From the NCBI GenBank assembly GCA_963969595.1, contig OZ018409.1:40995282-41059281 (forward strand): a stretch of 64,000 nt of DNA, given 5' to 3'. The stretch is from Neckera pumila. Its lineage: Eukaryota; Streptophyta; Bryopsida; Hypnales; Neckeraceae. The notes beneath the pieces are model-generated. The model was not told the DNA's origin. It ran no database searches and was given only the letters and a program-made list of their open reading frames with translations. Numbering within the stretch: position 1 is the stretch's first letter; every line of letters begins with the position of its first letter. Shown one piece after another: positions 34,645-47,502 of the stretch. The translations under genes and the position numbers were made by a program.

Positions 34645-35294
34645 TAATAACACATCCGCGATCGGTTTATGCTCTATGTGGTCAAGCTGGAAGTTGTGAT
34701 TTAGAAGTCAGTTGTAATTAGCACAGGCTAATTTCCTCAAATCTTAGCTTGCAAGTTGTTCAAATGGGAGTGATAATTTTAGAGGCCGATTGTTCGTAGC
34801 TCGCAGCCTCCATGTTGGATGCTTCTGATGGGTTGGGAAGTGCGGCCAATTGTCGGGTCTTGTAGCGTAAATATCTTTGCTTGATGTGGGGCCTCTAATG
34901 GGAGTCAATGTTGGTCGGAAAGGGCACTGCTTTGAAGATCCAATCCGATTGGAGTGGGCCATATGCGCTCAGTCAGATGAAGGTTTAAATTTTTTTTTAA
35001 AATAAAGTAAAATAAAAATTGGCATTCCGTCACCAGCGATGGATTGAGAGCAAGGAGGAGAGGAGCCAAAGCGCATCATGGCGCCGGAGGGGGTCGGGGC
35101 CGGAGCGGGCAGCCTTCATCTAGCAGCAAGTGCAAACTGTTCTCCAAGCTGCGATACCCCACTTGGTGCAGCAGATCGTTGATCAAGCGCAGGTGGGGTT
35201 GCATCAAAGATCTTTTTCCGGCAGGGAGACTGATCCCATGCAGCCCAAGGTGATATGAGACGGTGAGTCGGAATATGGCTGTAAAGAGTCAAAA

Positions 35295-36120
35295 GTGGCG
35301 GAGCCAAAAAGATTTTCTAGGAAGAAGGGCAACGAGGTTTATCGGAGGTTTGCACAGTTGCGTTTGGTATTCCGCAGTAAGCTACGCATCTATAGCTCTG
35401 ACAAAGTAGCTTACGCGCTTTCGTACATGACTGGAGCAGCACAAAATTGGGTATTGCCTCTTCTTCAGACGCTTGATGAAGGACGAGAGCATGAATTATT
35501 AGAGGACTATGCAGCTTTTTGGGAAGTGGTTATTGGAGCCTATGGGGATCTTGATAGAAGAAGTAACACTGAGGATTGCCTCGGAAGGCTTCGACAAACT
35601 GGCTCAGTGGCAACATATATTTCCATGTTTAATGAACTCGCAGCCCAAGTCGATTGGAATGAATCCAGTTTGATGGCGCGATTCCGTGGTGGACTCAAAG
35701 ATGACATTCTGGATTCGGTGGCCACTGCCGAGACTCAACCACGTCAGCTTCAAGACTGGATGGCTATGGCATCCCGAATTGATGAACGGTTGTGGAGACA
35801 GCATCAAAATCGTCGGCCACAATCGGAATTCTCCAACGTCAAGACTCTGGCTCCTTCTTCCCGTGATACATTTGGACGGTTTCAAGTCAACCGTAGTAAC
35901 TCTGGACCAGTGCCCATGGAGCTTGGGGCGGTGCATGCAACCTCAGCATTGGCGAAAGCAGCTGCTGAGAGGCTTGAGTACCAACGTCAAGGTCTGTGAT
36001 GGGATTGTGGAGAATTGGGCCATGTGAAGGCGAAGTGTCCAACTAATCCATCACGACCTCTTTCAATTGCAGTTGCTGTAGGAGGAGAAGGGACACTATC
36101 GGGAAAAGAGGGAGCTCAAG
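35295..36120 (+). pseudogene. Gypsy gag remnant
   Basis: The open stretch starts at a GTG, so the true N-terminus lies upstream and is lost to mutation. The capsid-like region includes VAYALSYMTGAAQNWV, LRQTGSVATYISMFNEL and FRGGLKDDI. A zinc knuckle follows at about 36000 (CGELGHVKAKC), but its first Cys position is an in-frame TGA (35997-35999). The frame then runs to a stop near 36122. Gag would form the retrotransposon particle and bind its RNA in the cytoplasm. Confidence 0.85.
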
Positions 36121-36121
36121 A

Positions 36122-39100
36122 TTGAGCGATGGGGTTCGGTACTTGAGAGGAGGTATCATCCAGAGTGCTGCTATCTCAGTGCCAAGGAGCAGCATGGGTG
36201 GTCTAGGGGGGGACGGGCGACAACAATCAAAGAGTTGGCGTCATTTGCCACCCAATTCACTTTTCTTAAATCAAATTTTTGAGGGTCTTGTGGGCCACGA
36301 AGAGGAGTCAGGATTGTTGTCTTTGCAAGCTATGATCGATCCGGGAACTCATCTCACTTTGGAAGTTAAAGTCAACTCCCTCGTGGCTCAAGCCTTGTTG
36401 GACTCAAAAGCAACTGCAGCGTTCATGCACCCCGCATTTGCTGCAAAATGTAATGCTTGCATACAACCAAAATTGGTGCCGCGAGAGGTTCGAGTGGTAG
36501 ACAAGAGAATCATCAACTCTGGCCTCATCACACAAGAGGCAACGGTTGAGTTAATCATCGGGGATCATCGGGAGATGTTAGTAGTTGACATCACCAACAT
36601 TGGACGATATCCCTATATCTTGGGCACGCCGTGGCTGATCCGTCATAATCCTACCATTTGCTGGTCACAATGGCGTGTCCACCTCAACTCTCATTACTGC
36701 AAGGAAAATTGCAAGGCTCATTCGGCAATTCACACAATTGAGGAACCCCACAGTGTTGATGGTCGGAGTCACACGGCCAACAACAAGCTCGCATTCATCC
36801 AAGATTCAAGAGAGGGGGAGTTGACTCTGGAGCTGTCGGCAACGGGAGAGTATTCATGGGGATGGTGCTACGAGCGCTGCAGATACAACCATTCCAATGG
36901 AATATGAGGACTTGAGGGGGGCATTTGATGAAGAGGCATCGAATGGATTGCCGAATCATAATATGCCAGATATGAAAATCGAATTCAAAGAAGGATAGGA
37001 ACCCCATAACATCGGTTTGAGCCCAGTGTCCCCGATGGAGTTAGAAGAACTCCATAAATATTTGGAAGAAAATTTGGGGAAAGGGTGGATTCAAAGATCA
37101 AAGTCCCCGGTTTCGGCGCCCATTGTGTTCGCCCGGAAAAAAGATGGCTCTATAAGGGTATGTATTGATTATCGAAATCTTAATAAGGTCACGGTAAAAA
37201 AACGTTATCCCTTGCCTCTAATTTCGGAGCTTACGGATCGCCTTGTTGGAATGACAATATTCACCAAGCTCAACATTCGCTAGGCTTATCATCGGGTGCA
37301 TATGGCGGCGGGTCACGAATTTAAGACGGCGTTTAAAACTCGGTACGGTTTATTTGAATATTTGGTTATGCCGTTTGGATTAACTAATGCACCGGCCCAA
37401 TTTCAATTCCATATGCAAAATATATTTGGTGATCTCCTCAATATTTCTGTAGTAATATACTTGGATGATATTTTGATTTTTTTCAAAGACTTTAGAAGAA
37501 CATCAAGAGGTGGTACGGGAGGTGTTACGATGACTCCAAGAGCATGGCCTTTATGCTAAAGAGTCGAAATGTGAATTCCACCAACAATCGGTAGAATTTT
37601 TGGGAATGGTAGTTTCTTCACAAGGGCTCAAGATGTGTCAGGATAAGGTGCAAACCATCCAAGATTGGCTCATTCCAAAAACAATAAAAGAAGTTCAAGC
37701 CTTTCTTGGGTTTGCCAATTTTTACCGCAGGTTTATATGTGACTATTCAAAAATTGCCATGCCACTTACAAATTTGACACGAAAGGGACAACTATTTGTA
37801 TGGACACCACAAACTAACCTTGCATTTATAGAACTTAGATCCAAATTTCTACAAGTACTGGTGTTAATTCATCCCAAATTTGATCAACCATTTGTGCTTG
37901 AGACTGATGCATCGGACATGGCAACGGGGGGAATTTAGTCCCAATATGGAGAAGACGGATATCTCCATCCTTGTGCATTTTGTAGTTCAAAGATGTCACC
38001 GGCGGAACAGAATTACGACATCTATGACAAGGAGCTCTTGAGCATGGTTCTGGCCTTCCAAGATTGGCACATCTATTTGGAGGGATCTCCACATGAGATT
38101 CGCGTGTTATTTGATCACAAGAATTTAGAGTATTTCCTTTCTACTAAGCAATTGAATAGGCGACAAGCACATTGGTCCCAGTTTTCATCAGCATACATCC
38201 GTCATACACTTCAAGGCTATACTTTTATTGATGGAATTCTCCGTTTTTGAGAATTGATATATGTCCCAGATGATGAAGAGCTTCGCCGTCAGATTCTAAG
38301 GTCCAGGCATGACGCTCCGGCGGCTGGACATCAAGAGCGAGCAAAAACGTTGGAATTAGTCACAAGGGTGTTCTATTGGCCTACTCTTCGAAGGTACGTG
38401 TATCGCTACGTTGATGGGTGTGATACGTGTCAACGCTCAAAAGCTATCCATCATGGCCGCTATGGTTTGATGCAACCAATTCCGGCGGCTCATGCGCCAT
38501 GGAAACAAATTTCCACGGATTTTATTGTTAAATTACTGAATAGTGAAGGGCATGATTCTATTATGGTAGCAGTCGACAAGAATACAAAATTAGCCCATTT
38601 CATACCAACTAACGAAACAATTGATGCTAAGAAAACAACTTCTTTATATTTGCATAACGTGTGGAAATATCATGGAACACCGAAGGAGGTAATATTGGAC
38701 CGGGGTGCGCTGTTTGTCTCAAAGTTCATGAGGAGATTATGCGAACTTTTCAGAATCCATTCATCTTCGACAACAGTGTTTCATCCACAATCAGACGGGC
38801 AAACTAAAAGAGTAAATCAAGTTTTAGAACAATTTTTGCGGATGTTTACAGCAACACGTCAGACGACTGGGTGGACCTTTTGCCACTTGCAGAATTTGCC
38901 TATAATAACGCTTCACATGCTACAACAGGATTTTCTCCTTTTTATGCAACATACGGGTATCACCCAATGTTGTCCTTCATGACACCAACTACATCCACGG
39001 TCCTGACGATGGAGGACATAGTGCGCCGTTTGCAAGAAATTCATGAAGAATTAAAAGCTATGATTACAATGGCAGGGGAACAGACTAAAAGGCATTACAA

Positions 39101-39600
39101 TAGAGGAATGACTTTACAACCAACTTTCCAAGTTGGAGACAAAGTCCTTCTTTGCAATGAAAATATTGCTACAACCTCACCGTCACGGAAATTATCCTCA
39201 AAATTTTGGGGGCCATTCTTGGTGTTATCTAAAATTTCTGACTTAGTCTACCAGCTCAAGCTTTTAAAAACCCTTCACATCCATGATGTATTCCATGTAT
39301 CTCTTTTGGAAAGATATCGCCCAGATACCATTCTTGGCGGGTGTAAGATCCCGCCTCCTCCAATTATAACCCCCGATGGGGATATCAAATGGGAGGTTCA
39401 CAAAGTTATGGATTCAAGGCTCTTTGGGCGTTGGAAAAAACTACAATACATTGTCGCATGGGAGGGCTATAGACCATAGGAGTATTCCTGGGAACTGGCA
39501 ACCAACTTAGAAAACGCACCTAAGGCAATTGCACAATTTCACAGCCTTCATCTCGAGGCACCAGGGCCAAACCATTTAAGGAACTTGACTTTGAAAGGGG
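36122..39600 (+). pseudogene. Gypsy pol remnant with chromodomain
   Basis: Domains in order: aspartic protease (36.35-36.7 kb; active-site motif reads LLDSKATA, so the usual Gly of D-S-G is Lys, followed by YILGTPWL), RT (37.02-37.5; [25 protein letters not shown] intact), RNase H (37.6-38.25; ETDAS), integrase (HHCC finger H-x6-H ... CDTC at 38.3-38.44, Asp in STDF and LDRG; the GQTE Glu, third catalytic residue, reads GQTK), and a chromodomain (39.38-39.55; WEVHKVMDS, YIVAWEGY). Frame changes occur near 36.9, 37.49 and 38.86 kb, and stops near 37281, 37557, 37936, 38248 and 39477. It is catalytically dead. Confidence 0.9.
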
Positions 39601-39604
39601 GTAA

Positions 39605-39900
39605 TGTTACGAACTAGTTCGTACAAACCGGACTTAGTGACGGGTCCGGCGGTTAGGGTTAGTTATCTTCCTTCTTCTTCTTAAGAACCACGGAGAGGGT
39701 TTGGTCCCTCATGTGTTACTTTGTTAATATAATGCAAAGAGCGTTTGATGTAAATCAAAGGTGTTGTGATGTTTGCTAATAAGGCATTACTTGAGATTCC
39801 TGGAATTGGTAACAAGATTCCATGTATGAAATTAGATGAGTGATTGTCCAAACGTTCTGATTCAAATGGAGCATTTACCGGAAATGAACTGATTTTGACA
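39605..39900 (+). repeat. Gypsy 3' LTR
   Basis: This 296 bp LTR ends CTGATTTTGACA. It is followed by TGTTTGTTCTAATATT, which I interpret as the resumed 3' end of the LINE-B fragment interrupted by the gypsy element. Confidence 0.9.
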
Positions 39901-39952
39901 TGTTTGTTCTAATATTACTTTTTGGAATAAATTCCAATTTCCAAAAAAAAAT

Positions 39953-40598
39953 TGCTAGCCTCAAGTATCCTAGCAAAGAAAGACAAAAGCACTATTTTCA
40001 AGAAAAAACATTTGAGTGGTCTTAGCAACTGAAAATTGCAAATTTTCAAAATAAAAAGAGATTTTTTAATAAGACATGAAATTACTATGAATTTTCAAAA
40101 GTGGAAGCTTCTTAGAACTTTGAAATTGTCACATAAATTAGCCATAAAAAACGATATCTAAAGAATCAGCAATCAACCAATTGCAATTTAGTAAGGGAAT
40201 GGTTTAATGGTAGCAAGAAAAGCTTATTTTTATTTTGTGAAACAAATGGAACAAAATTTCATTGCAAAGGGGCATAATACAAATGTACTAGCCACAAATG
40301 GTCTGGCAGCAGGAGATCACAAACAACAAGACAACAAGGACCTAAGACAACCGAACTTAGATAAAGATCGTGAAGCCCCGAATGACCAGCAACAGCAGCC
40401 TAAATGTCCCTCGGGAACTAGAGGCGCCACTCATCGCGGCGGTTGAAAGATGAAGCTTGCCTAAGGGATTAATGGCACACTTGAGAACACTTTCAATTGA
40501 AGTCTATTTGCCAAGAATGGTTTTGGGTGTTTTCACTTTCGTCCTACCCAAGTTTGCACCAAGGTCTTTGTGATTCTATCCGGTAATACTAATTATAC

Positions 40599-40645
<47 letters not shown>

Positions 40646-41958
40646 ATAATAATGTTGGTCTAAAGACCAATTTTTAGCTAGAACCATATTCATTTCCTAA
40701 AGGTCAAAGCGTCAAAAAAGAACTTGATGGATGGAAAGTGATTTTAACCACTTGCGTTTTGTTAACCCTTAAAAGTTTGGGAATAATGTTGAATAAAGAA
40801 ATAACCCAAGTAGGAAGTATATTTCTTAATAGTGTATTAGTTCAATCTAAAAGAAATGATTTGACAGATTAAAATTCCGACTAAATTCAAGTTTAATTTA
40901 CATATGATTTTTGTTCAACAAACACAAGGCATAATCAATTCAATATCAAATTGATTCTTTTGTACATTTAAACAATAAAACACACAATAACAATAACAAC
41001 TATTTTTGACTTATTGTTATTGTTAGCAAATACTCACAAAGCAACCAATGACATTTCAATTGAGATCAAACTCATATTTCATTCTTTTGCATTGCAACAA
41101 ACTATATGGCCAACTTTGCCAGGACTCTCACGTACAGACAATGGGTAATAAAAATAATTTGGTTCTTTGTCTTTAAGCATTTGAATCAACACATACAAAC
41201 ACCAATTGGGACAAATTGTAGTCCAACTTCTTTAATTGTTCTCGCTAGACATCCAATTCACAACCTAAAGTTTGGAAAAGTGATTAGCAGATTAACAAAT
41301 TAGAATGATGAAAATCTATTTGGAAAATTAGAAAACTAATTGTTCATCTTTCTAGCTTTTGCAAGTGTCTCAGTGACCAATATGTGTTCATTGGATTATA
41401 AAAGGTCAAAGAAAAAACAAAACACGATAAAATAGTTAAACTTAATAGAAATCAATAATAAAATAGCCATTTTTTGCAATTTTATCAACTTGATAGTTTT
41501 TATTTATGTTATGTAAGGCATGAACACCCATATAGTACCGAGTGGTTAGAATTTAAAATCAACATAAAATGTTTCAAAAAACAGATGGAGGAATTGGAGG
41601 GATATTTTTTTAAATAAAACAAATGAATAAAAAAAACTTTGTGTTTTGAAGACATTTGCTTAATCACATTTGCCAACTATTGAATTTGGCTACTAAAATT
41701 GGTAATCAACACCTTCTAAGCTGCAAAGTATACATTTGAACCAAAAAGCATTACAAAAATCTAGATATTGATTATACAAGACGTATGCAATTAAAGCACA
41801 AGGGTCTATGAGAGTCCAGGGTTGTTTTGGAGTACGGCCTAAGGGCAACAATTTGAAAATTCACAACTTATTTACACAATGTCCAAATAATACATTCTGA
41901 AGTGCATTTGAATCCTCAACAAGATCCAATAAAAATATTTTATGTTTTATAGTAGTAT
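39953..41958. other. Unassigned DNA with scattered repeat fragments
   Basis: Positions 40080-40200 match the upstream part of the R3 repeat (ATTTTCAAAAGTGGAAGC), and 40480-40560 a later part. Between them, 40215-40445, lies a block whose inverse strand ends TTTGCAATGAAATTTTG, possibly an antisense retro-tail that interrupted R3. The remainder, 40.65-41.95 kb, is AT-rich with nothing recognised. Confidence 0.4.
40599..40644 (+). repeat. (AGT)n microsatellite
   Basis: About 15 uninterrupted trinucleotide units are followed by TAA units. This is ordinary simple-sequence DNA. Confidence 0.95.
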
Positions 41959-41962
41959 TTAA

Positions 41963-42343
41963 CCCCTAAAGGACCAAATACCATTTTTTTGGCAACATAG
42001 CGATTTTAGGCAGCTCACTACGAACGGAGTTTTTATTTTCTTTCTTTGAAAATTTCACAAAACATGTGCCTGAGGAGTAGCTTTAAGGTCCAACAATTTT
42101 CATAACTTTTGACTACATGGTTAAAAAGTTATTGCATGATATTTAATTTTCCACGTTTGGCGGGCAGCTTGGGCAGCTCAAAAAACTCCTTCTAAAATCA
42201 CTTTTTTGAAAAATGAAAAAGTTGGAAGTGGTTCTAAGGAAACATTTAAGAGTGGAAAAGTTTGAATCACTCCATTTTGTTTAATGAGGTGAGAAATATT
42301 AAGAATTCCAATTCGTGGGTAGGTATAGAATCCAGAGACTCCA
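41963..42343 (+). mobile_element. TTAA-flanked TIR element, copy H, 3'-truncated
   Basis: CCCCTAAAGGACC follows TTAA (41959-41962). The first ~380 bp match copies D and J (TTTTCATAACTTTTGACTAC). Similarity stops near 42343 and no right terminus was found. Confidence 0.75.
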
Positions 42344-45322
42344 ATTTAATGAGCTTCATCCAATGTAATGTAACCGAACCTCAACATAGGTACATTGAGT
42401 AAATAAGGTTCATTGATCCAACATGTCATTTCAATATGAGTTCACAAAAGCAACTGTCACTTCAGTTGATGTTCGATGCTCAAGAAGAAATTGAGCATCA
42501 AACAAGTGCCACATGTTTGATCCCATCGATCAACAAAATGTCCACCATCTGATGATTCCCTGAGACTCTCATTGCTCTTGAGTTATATTGATTAGTTTTT
42601 GCTGATTAACAAGTTAATAGCAAAAACAATGAAACCTCTAGGACTGATTGATGGGTTTGCGTAATCAGTATAGAAAAGACCTGCAACTGACCATGGAGTG
42701 ATGAAACATCAATTTGTCGAAGAACAACACATACAAAATGATCATCTGCATGTCAGTCAACTCATCCCCATTTGCAGATTAGACTGAGTATATTCCAGAA
42801 TATTTTTTTAACTTGTTGAAAACTGAACTCCAAGCAAATTGATGGCTCCTAAATCATAATCCGTAAGGTAACTACTCCTAAAATCGCACATATAAGCTCT
42901 ATGGCGTGATCACTATGTTGTAGAAAATGAACAACAAATTTTGTATACATGTGAAGGACTGAATCAAAATGCAAGTGGTTCCATAATTTTTGGACACATT
43001 GTGAATTAATTACAAATTTTCAAAGATGCAAGGTGTAGGGTTTGAAAAGTGTCATGTAGGTAATGTCAAAATCCATTTGATGCACATGGAGAAATGACAT
43101 TAGTAGTATCATGACATGTCATAGACAAGAAGTTAATTAACAAAAAGAAAATCCAAAATGGACCACTTGTGAGATTGCCACCTGTACAGTATTATTAATA
43201 GAGTTACACACTACTCAAATTGGGCCATATCTTTCAATTGAAGCTTATACATAGCATAATAAATGTGTTCAATTTTTCCCTTCAAAAGATGAATCTTTCC
43301 TATTTAATAATATTTTAATGAATGAAAATTAAGTATTTTTTGGTGAATTTTTTTCTATAGATTCTTAATTTGACTTTGAACTTGCCCTTGTAATGTGCAT
43401 TGTTTAGGTACCCTCTTTGTTCATTTTTCCTTCAAAAATAAAGATCGATTTTGAAGAATTGACAATTTTAGATGTAGTTACCTTAGTATGAAAGATACTA
43501 TTTCTTCAAGGACTGGATGGACAACGAGGTACTTTGATTGGTTGCTCTTAGTTTGTCATACTCTTTGTCATGCACAACACTCTTGGCAAGTTATGAACAA
43601 CGATCCCTAAATTGGCTAAAATTAGCTGAGTTTCTACCAAAAAAATCCTTGCACTATTTGTACATTGTAAAAAAGGGCCTTTAATGGAGACATTTTAGCC
43701 AAAATTGCAACAAACTATAGAATTTGATAGCTAATTTACAACTTCTTCCACATTGGATTTAGCATCTATTTTGTTAGTTTTGTGTTATGGTACTCCCAAT
43801 AATCCTTCGCAACTTGCAAAATCTTTTTTTTTCTTTTTTTTCTCTTTGATACTACTCACTCTCAAGGTAGCCAATGTTGATGCATGTCTGTCTTGAAGGT
43901 AGCATATTACACTAAATTCCATAAACTAGTAAGTTTTCGGATCACTAGTTCTGAAGTATATTAATCCCTAATAAATGCAGGTAGGAACCACAATGTGGTC
44001 AGTTGTTCCCTATTTCTTGATTCCAAGGTTAAATACAAGAAAATCTTTCACAATTTTGCGCTTACTCAAAAATCATGCAAATTTTATAACATGCTATCCT
44101 ATTGTTCGTGTAAGGTCACAAAAAAAATTAGCCCCATATGATGCACTATGCTACAGTAAATGCCACTTGTAATTTTAGGTCCTCTTTACACAATCATTGT
44201 ATGAGTAAAGGCAACCTCTTTTAGAGATTCACTTAAGATTCAACAATTGGAGGCAAGCTGGGTTGCAAAGAAATTCAACATATTTATATGAAAATGCAAA
44301 GTTGAGCATCTAATGGTGACTTGGTGAGCACAAAAATGTCAACTTCTCAAGTACATGGCCAATGTTGGCTGACACTTACCATAGATTCTAATATATTATA
44401 ATTTTATAGATCCTTCATCCATTTGTGTCCTTTCTACGTTTGTTTAACATTTCAAAGGCTTATTGAGAAAAAGCTTACGAGGATATTTTCTTTTTTTAGC
44501 TTTTTCAAACATAAATAGGCAAAGGGGGCAACTATAAGATAAGTATATCTAATTTTGACCGTATTATTGAGATTGATCTATTAAGATTCTTGCCTAAATG
44601 TACACTTTGGGGATATAAGAACCTAGGTTGATTTTTGTGCACATATGGTATTATAAGGATTTAGAAAATTTATAAGTTTTTTATGGTGTTCAAAAAGTAT
44701 ATACTATAAAAATTTAAACCCTCTATTAGTTGCTAATTGGATGCAACAAAAAATGATTGTCTTTATAATTGGAACCATATTTAGATTATTTTTTCGGATG
44801 ATTTTTTACGTAATAACCTTATGTAGGCTTCAAAAATGAAAATGCTAGTTGATGTGTTTTGCTTAGGTGCAAAATTAAAGATGAGACTTGGATGTTTTAC
44901 AAGGTTCAATTGCCATAAAGCAAAGGGATGGAAGGAGCAAAAAAAAAATGCTTAAAATTGAAGAAAGATGCTCAAATCATAACTTTTCTTTGCTAGTTTA
45001 TTAAAACTTCAAGTTTTGTTTTCTGATCTTCTAAAAGTAGAAAAATTATTATTATTTTGGACATAAATGAAAATGAACTCATGACAAAGATTGTCATTAC
45101 TACAAATTCAAGTCAAATACAACTTAGAAGGGTCAAAATAAAAGTCATCTACACTTCTACCTACTCTTTATACTCACTAAAGGTTAGCCTCTATGTGGAG
45201 TCAGGAGTTGGTGAAGCCTATCGATCAACAATGGAATGGGAGCCCTCAACTTCACATAAAAGTAGGCCCTAAGGAAGTGAGAAAATCAACTTGATTTGGG
45301 CCCTATGTGCAAGTTAATCCAT
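42344..45322. other. AT-rich DNA, nothing recognised
   Basis: In nearly 3 kb I see no open frame with motifs, terminal repeats or arrays. It may contain old repeats unique within this window. Confidence 0.4.
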
Positions 45323-45324
45323 TA

Positions 45325-45581
45325 GGAAAAATTTTAGGCCTCAAGAAGGCCGTGAGTTCTGAACTCCTCCAATGCATTTAGAGTGGAAAAAAATTATTTT
45401 TTAATTTAGCATCTGATGTGGCACTATTGGTGCCACGTCAGGTTATACTATTTTTTTAATAATAAATTTTTTTAATAAATTTTTTCAAAAATATATATAT
45501 ATATATATATATTCTGTACTTGCACCGCGGGGTGCCGAAAAATGAAAGCTTAACAACCTTTTGTAGGGTTCAGATTTTTCC
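45325..45581. mobile_element. Foldback MITE, 257 bp, second copy
   Basis: It is flanked by TA (45323-45324, 45582-45583). The ends are GGAAAAATTTTAGGC and the inverse of CAGATTTTTCC. The core has the same palindrome as at 32.9 kb (GGCACTATTGGTGCCACGTC) and an (AT)n loop at 45490-45512. It lies exactly within the left terminal repeat of element I. Confidence 0.75.
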
Positions 45582-46198
45582 TAAAGGACTAGCATGTTGA
45601 TTTTGGGCAAGTACATGTGACTAGAGATTTGCATGTTTTAGGCCCAAACTTTAATAGAGGTTTTGGACGAGGAATATCTTTCATGTGAACAAAATTTAAT
45701 GACATTTGAAATTACAAGTCAAAAGTTATGACCAAATATATTACTTTTTTCATAAATGGGCAATATGGGGAAATATTTAAAATCACTTTTTTCATAAACA
45801 AAAATTTGAAATTAGTTTTCTATATATATATGGAAAGCTTTGAATCATTCCATTTCAATCAATGAGATGATAGTTGTGAGTTTTGTTTGTAGGCAATTAT
45901 AGATTGTCTACTCTAAAATAAACTTTGAAGTCCTTTAATTTACTCAATTTTCAATATTTTTTGAAAAAAATAAAATCATAGGATGTAGGTTATTTATTAC
46001 AACATTGCAACCATTGGGATTGGCATTTTTCAAATCCATAACTAAATTCTTATCAATTTAGTATTTTGAATCATTCTCTACTTATTTCTATTTACTATTT
46101 CTTTTCCTGTATGTTGTACAATTCCAAATGAAGTGAAAATTTTCAAGCATGTAGCCAACTTGTCTAGGAAAAAGAATCCAAAGAAGTACTATTTTGCA
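45582..46198 (+). mobile_element. TTAA-flanked TIR element, copy I, truncated
   Basis: The left end reads TAAAGGACTAGCATG immediately after the foldback MITE. The first bases of the terminus (TTAATCC) lie on the other side of the MITE at about 45314. The interior follows copy A until about 46198, where similarity ends; no right terminus was found. Confidence 0.7.
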
Positions 46199-46514
46199 AT
46201 TACTTAGTGCAACTTAAATCATTATTGTATAAAACCAATTTCCACCATATAATTTTTTGCATTCATATCATTTTTTTAGTTAACTCTAATTTCTCCCCTC
46301 ATTATATTATAACTTCTAATAAGCAATAGGGCCAAGACCGGTTTGACACTTTACATTAGAGAGGTTATTACAACAAAGGAGGGTCATTTGCATTCACGAC
46401 GTTTGTATAAGGTCACGGTTGGGACTAGTACTATTTTAGATAGGTTTATTACTTTAGAAAGTGCTACTTAGTAGAAGTTCTATCGTAATAGGACAAATTC
46501 TTGTTACATAAATA

Positions 46515-46745
46515 TGTTTAACCTTGTAATGTTGCTGCGGACACTAAATGTCCAATGAATGACAAAGAATCTTTGCGTGTAGGACAAAAGTGTGATTGTT
46601 CATCCATGGAATTTTGTGCACAATAGTTTGTCCTCAAATGAGTATTTTGAATTTTTTTAAAGTAGTTGATGCACACTATATCAAAAAGGATGATTTTTGC
46701 ATAGACCAGCCCGTCCTTACAGGGTTAACACGACCAAAGAAATGA
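46515..46745 (+). repeat. Repeat family R3, copy
   Basis: This shares with 51985-52187 and 58225-58560 the sequence around TGACAAAGAATCTTTGCGTG, TTGTTCATCCATGGAATTTT and AAAAAGGATGATTTTTGCA. Termini are undefined and no coding capacity is conserved between copies. Confidence 0.6.
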
Positions 46746-47499
46746 TCTAAGAGAAGACCCACATAACCAATTACTAGCCTAATTGTCGATTGGTCTCCTT
46801 GTGATCATTGTTGTTCTTGTCCCACCGGCATGTTTTCCACCAAATGACCAACTTTAGTTAGTGCATTCTTCGGACTTCTGCTTTCCACCGACAACTGGTG
46901 GTTTTGTTGTTTTGTTGCCGCTTTTCTAAGTTTAGCAGGCATTTCTAGACCGTGCTGCCCGGTCGGACAAAGACTATTGTTCATAAGTTCCATGGGCGTG
47001 GACTTGCAGAACTCAGGTACAGCCATGTGTTGCTGGATTTGGGGACTGGTCCACTTTCTCATGGAAGGACACCTTCCAGTTGATTCTTAGCATGACTTAA
47101 GCTTAACTTAGATTGGCATAGCGGTTAGGGTAGTACTTAGTAGCCGCTTGATAATGGAAACATGATACCGGTTGTACCAAACAGCAGAAACAAACAACTA
47201 CCTCAGTCTCGTTTGCAATCTCGTTAGCAATTGATCGGCTCACCTGCAGAATCAGGAATGAACAGTCTGGGATCGAATCAACGTCGGACTCCTCAATTCA
47301 GAATCAACCAAGATAACGGGCTCAGAAGGGGGTGGATTCATAATAAGACAACTTACACCCAACTTAAGTTGTGGGTAATCCCAATGTGGATGATGTCCAG
47401 GCGCTTAGGCTAATGTTATGAGTAATTGCAAACCCATGGATGATGATGACTGTGTACCCCAAGCATCAACTACACCCACTTCTGATATAATAAGGTAAC
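46746..47499. other. Unassigned DNA, moderately GC-rich
   Basis: An 85-codon open stretch on the minus strand (46805-47062) is neither similar to anything I know nor supported by flanking exon signals. No repeat was recognised. Confidence 0.4.
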
Positions 47500-47502
47500 T
47501 AA

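Larger units (their letters stand above)
34349..39900 (+). mobile_element. Ty3/gypsy chromovirus, 5552 bp
   Basis: The element has two 296 bp LTRs, gag, protease, RT, RNase H, integrase and a C-terminal chromodomain in the order typical of Ty3/gypsy. A purine tract (GAAAGGGGG, 39593-39601) precedes the 3' LTR. The gag and integrase sequences recall Tcn1-type chromoviruses more than the Tekay, CRM, Reina or Galadriel clades, but that is from memory of motif style. Frameshifts and stops make it inactive. Five-base flanks are CATTT and TGTTT, so the expected target duplication is mutated or absent. No primer-binding site was recognised after the 5' LTR. Confidence 0.9.

Noticed and set aside
34349..39900. 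Fungal contamination as the source of the Tcn1-like gypsy element
   Set aside because: It is embedded in a plant-type LINE that resumes on the other side, and shares the surrounding decay pattern.
46805..47062. 85-codon open frame on the minus strand, possible host exon
   Set aside because: No domain recognised, no convincing splice sites, and an in-frame stop shortly upstream of the ATG. Open stretches of this size are expected by chance in 64 kb.
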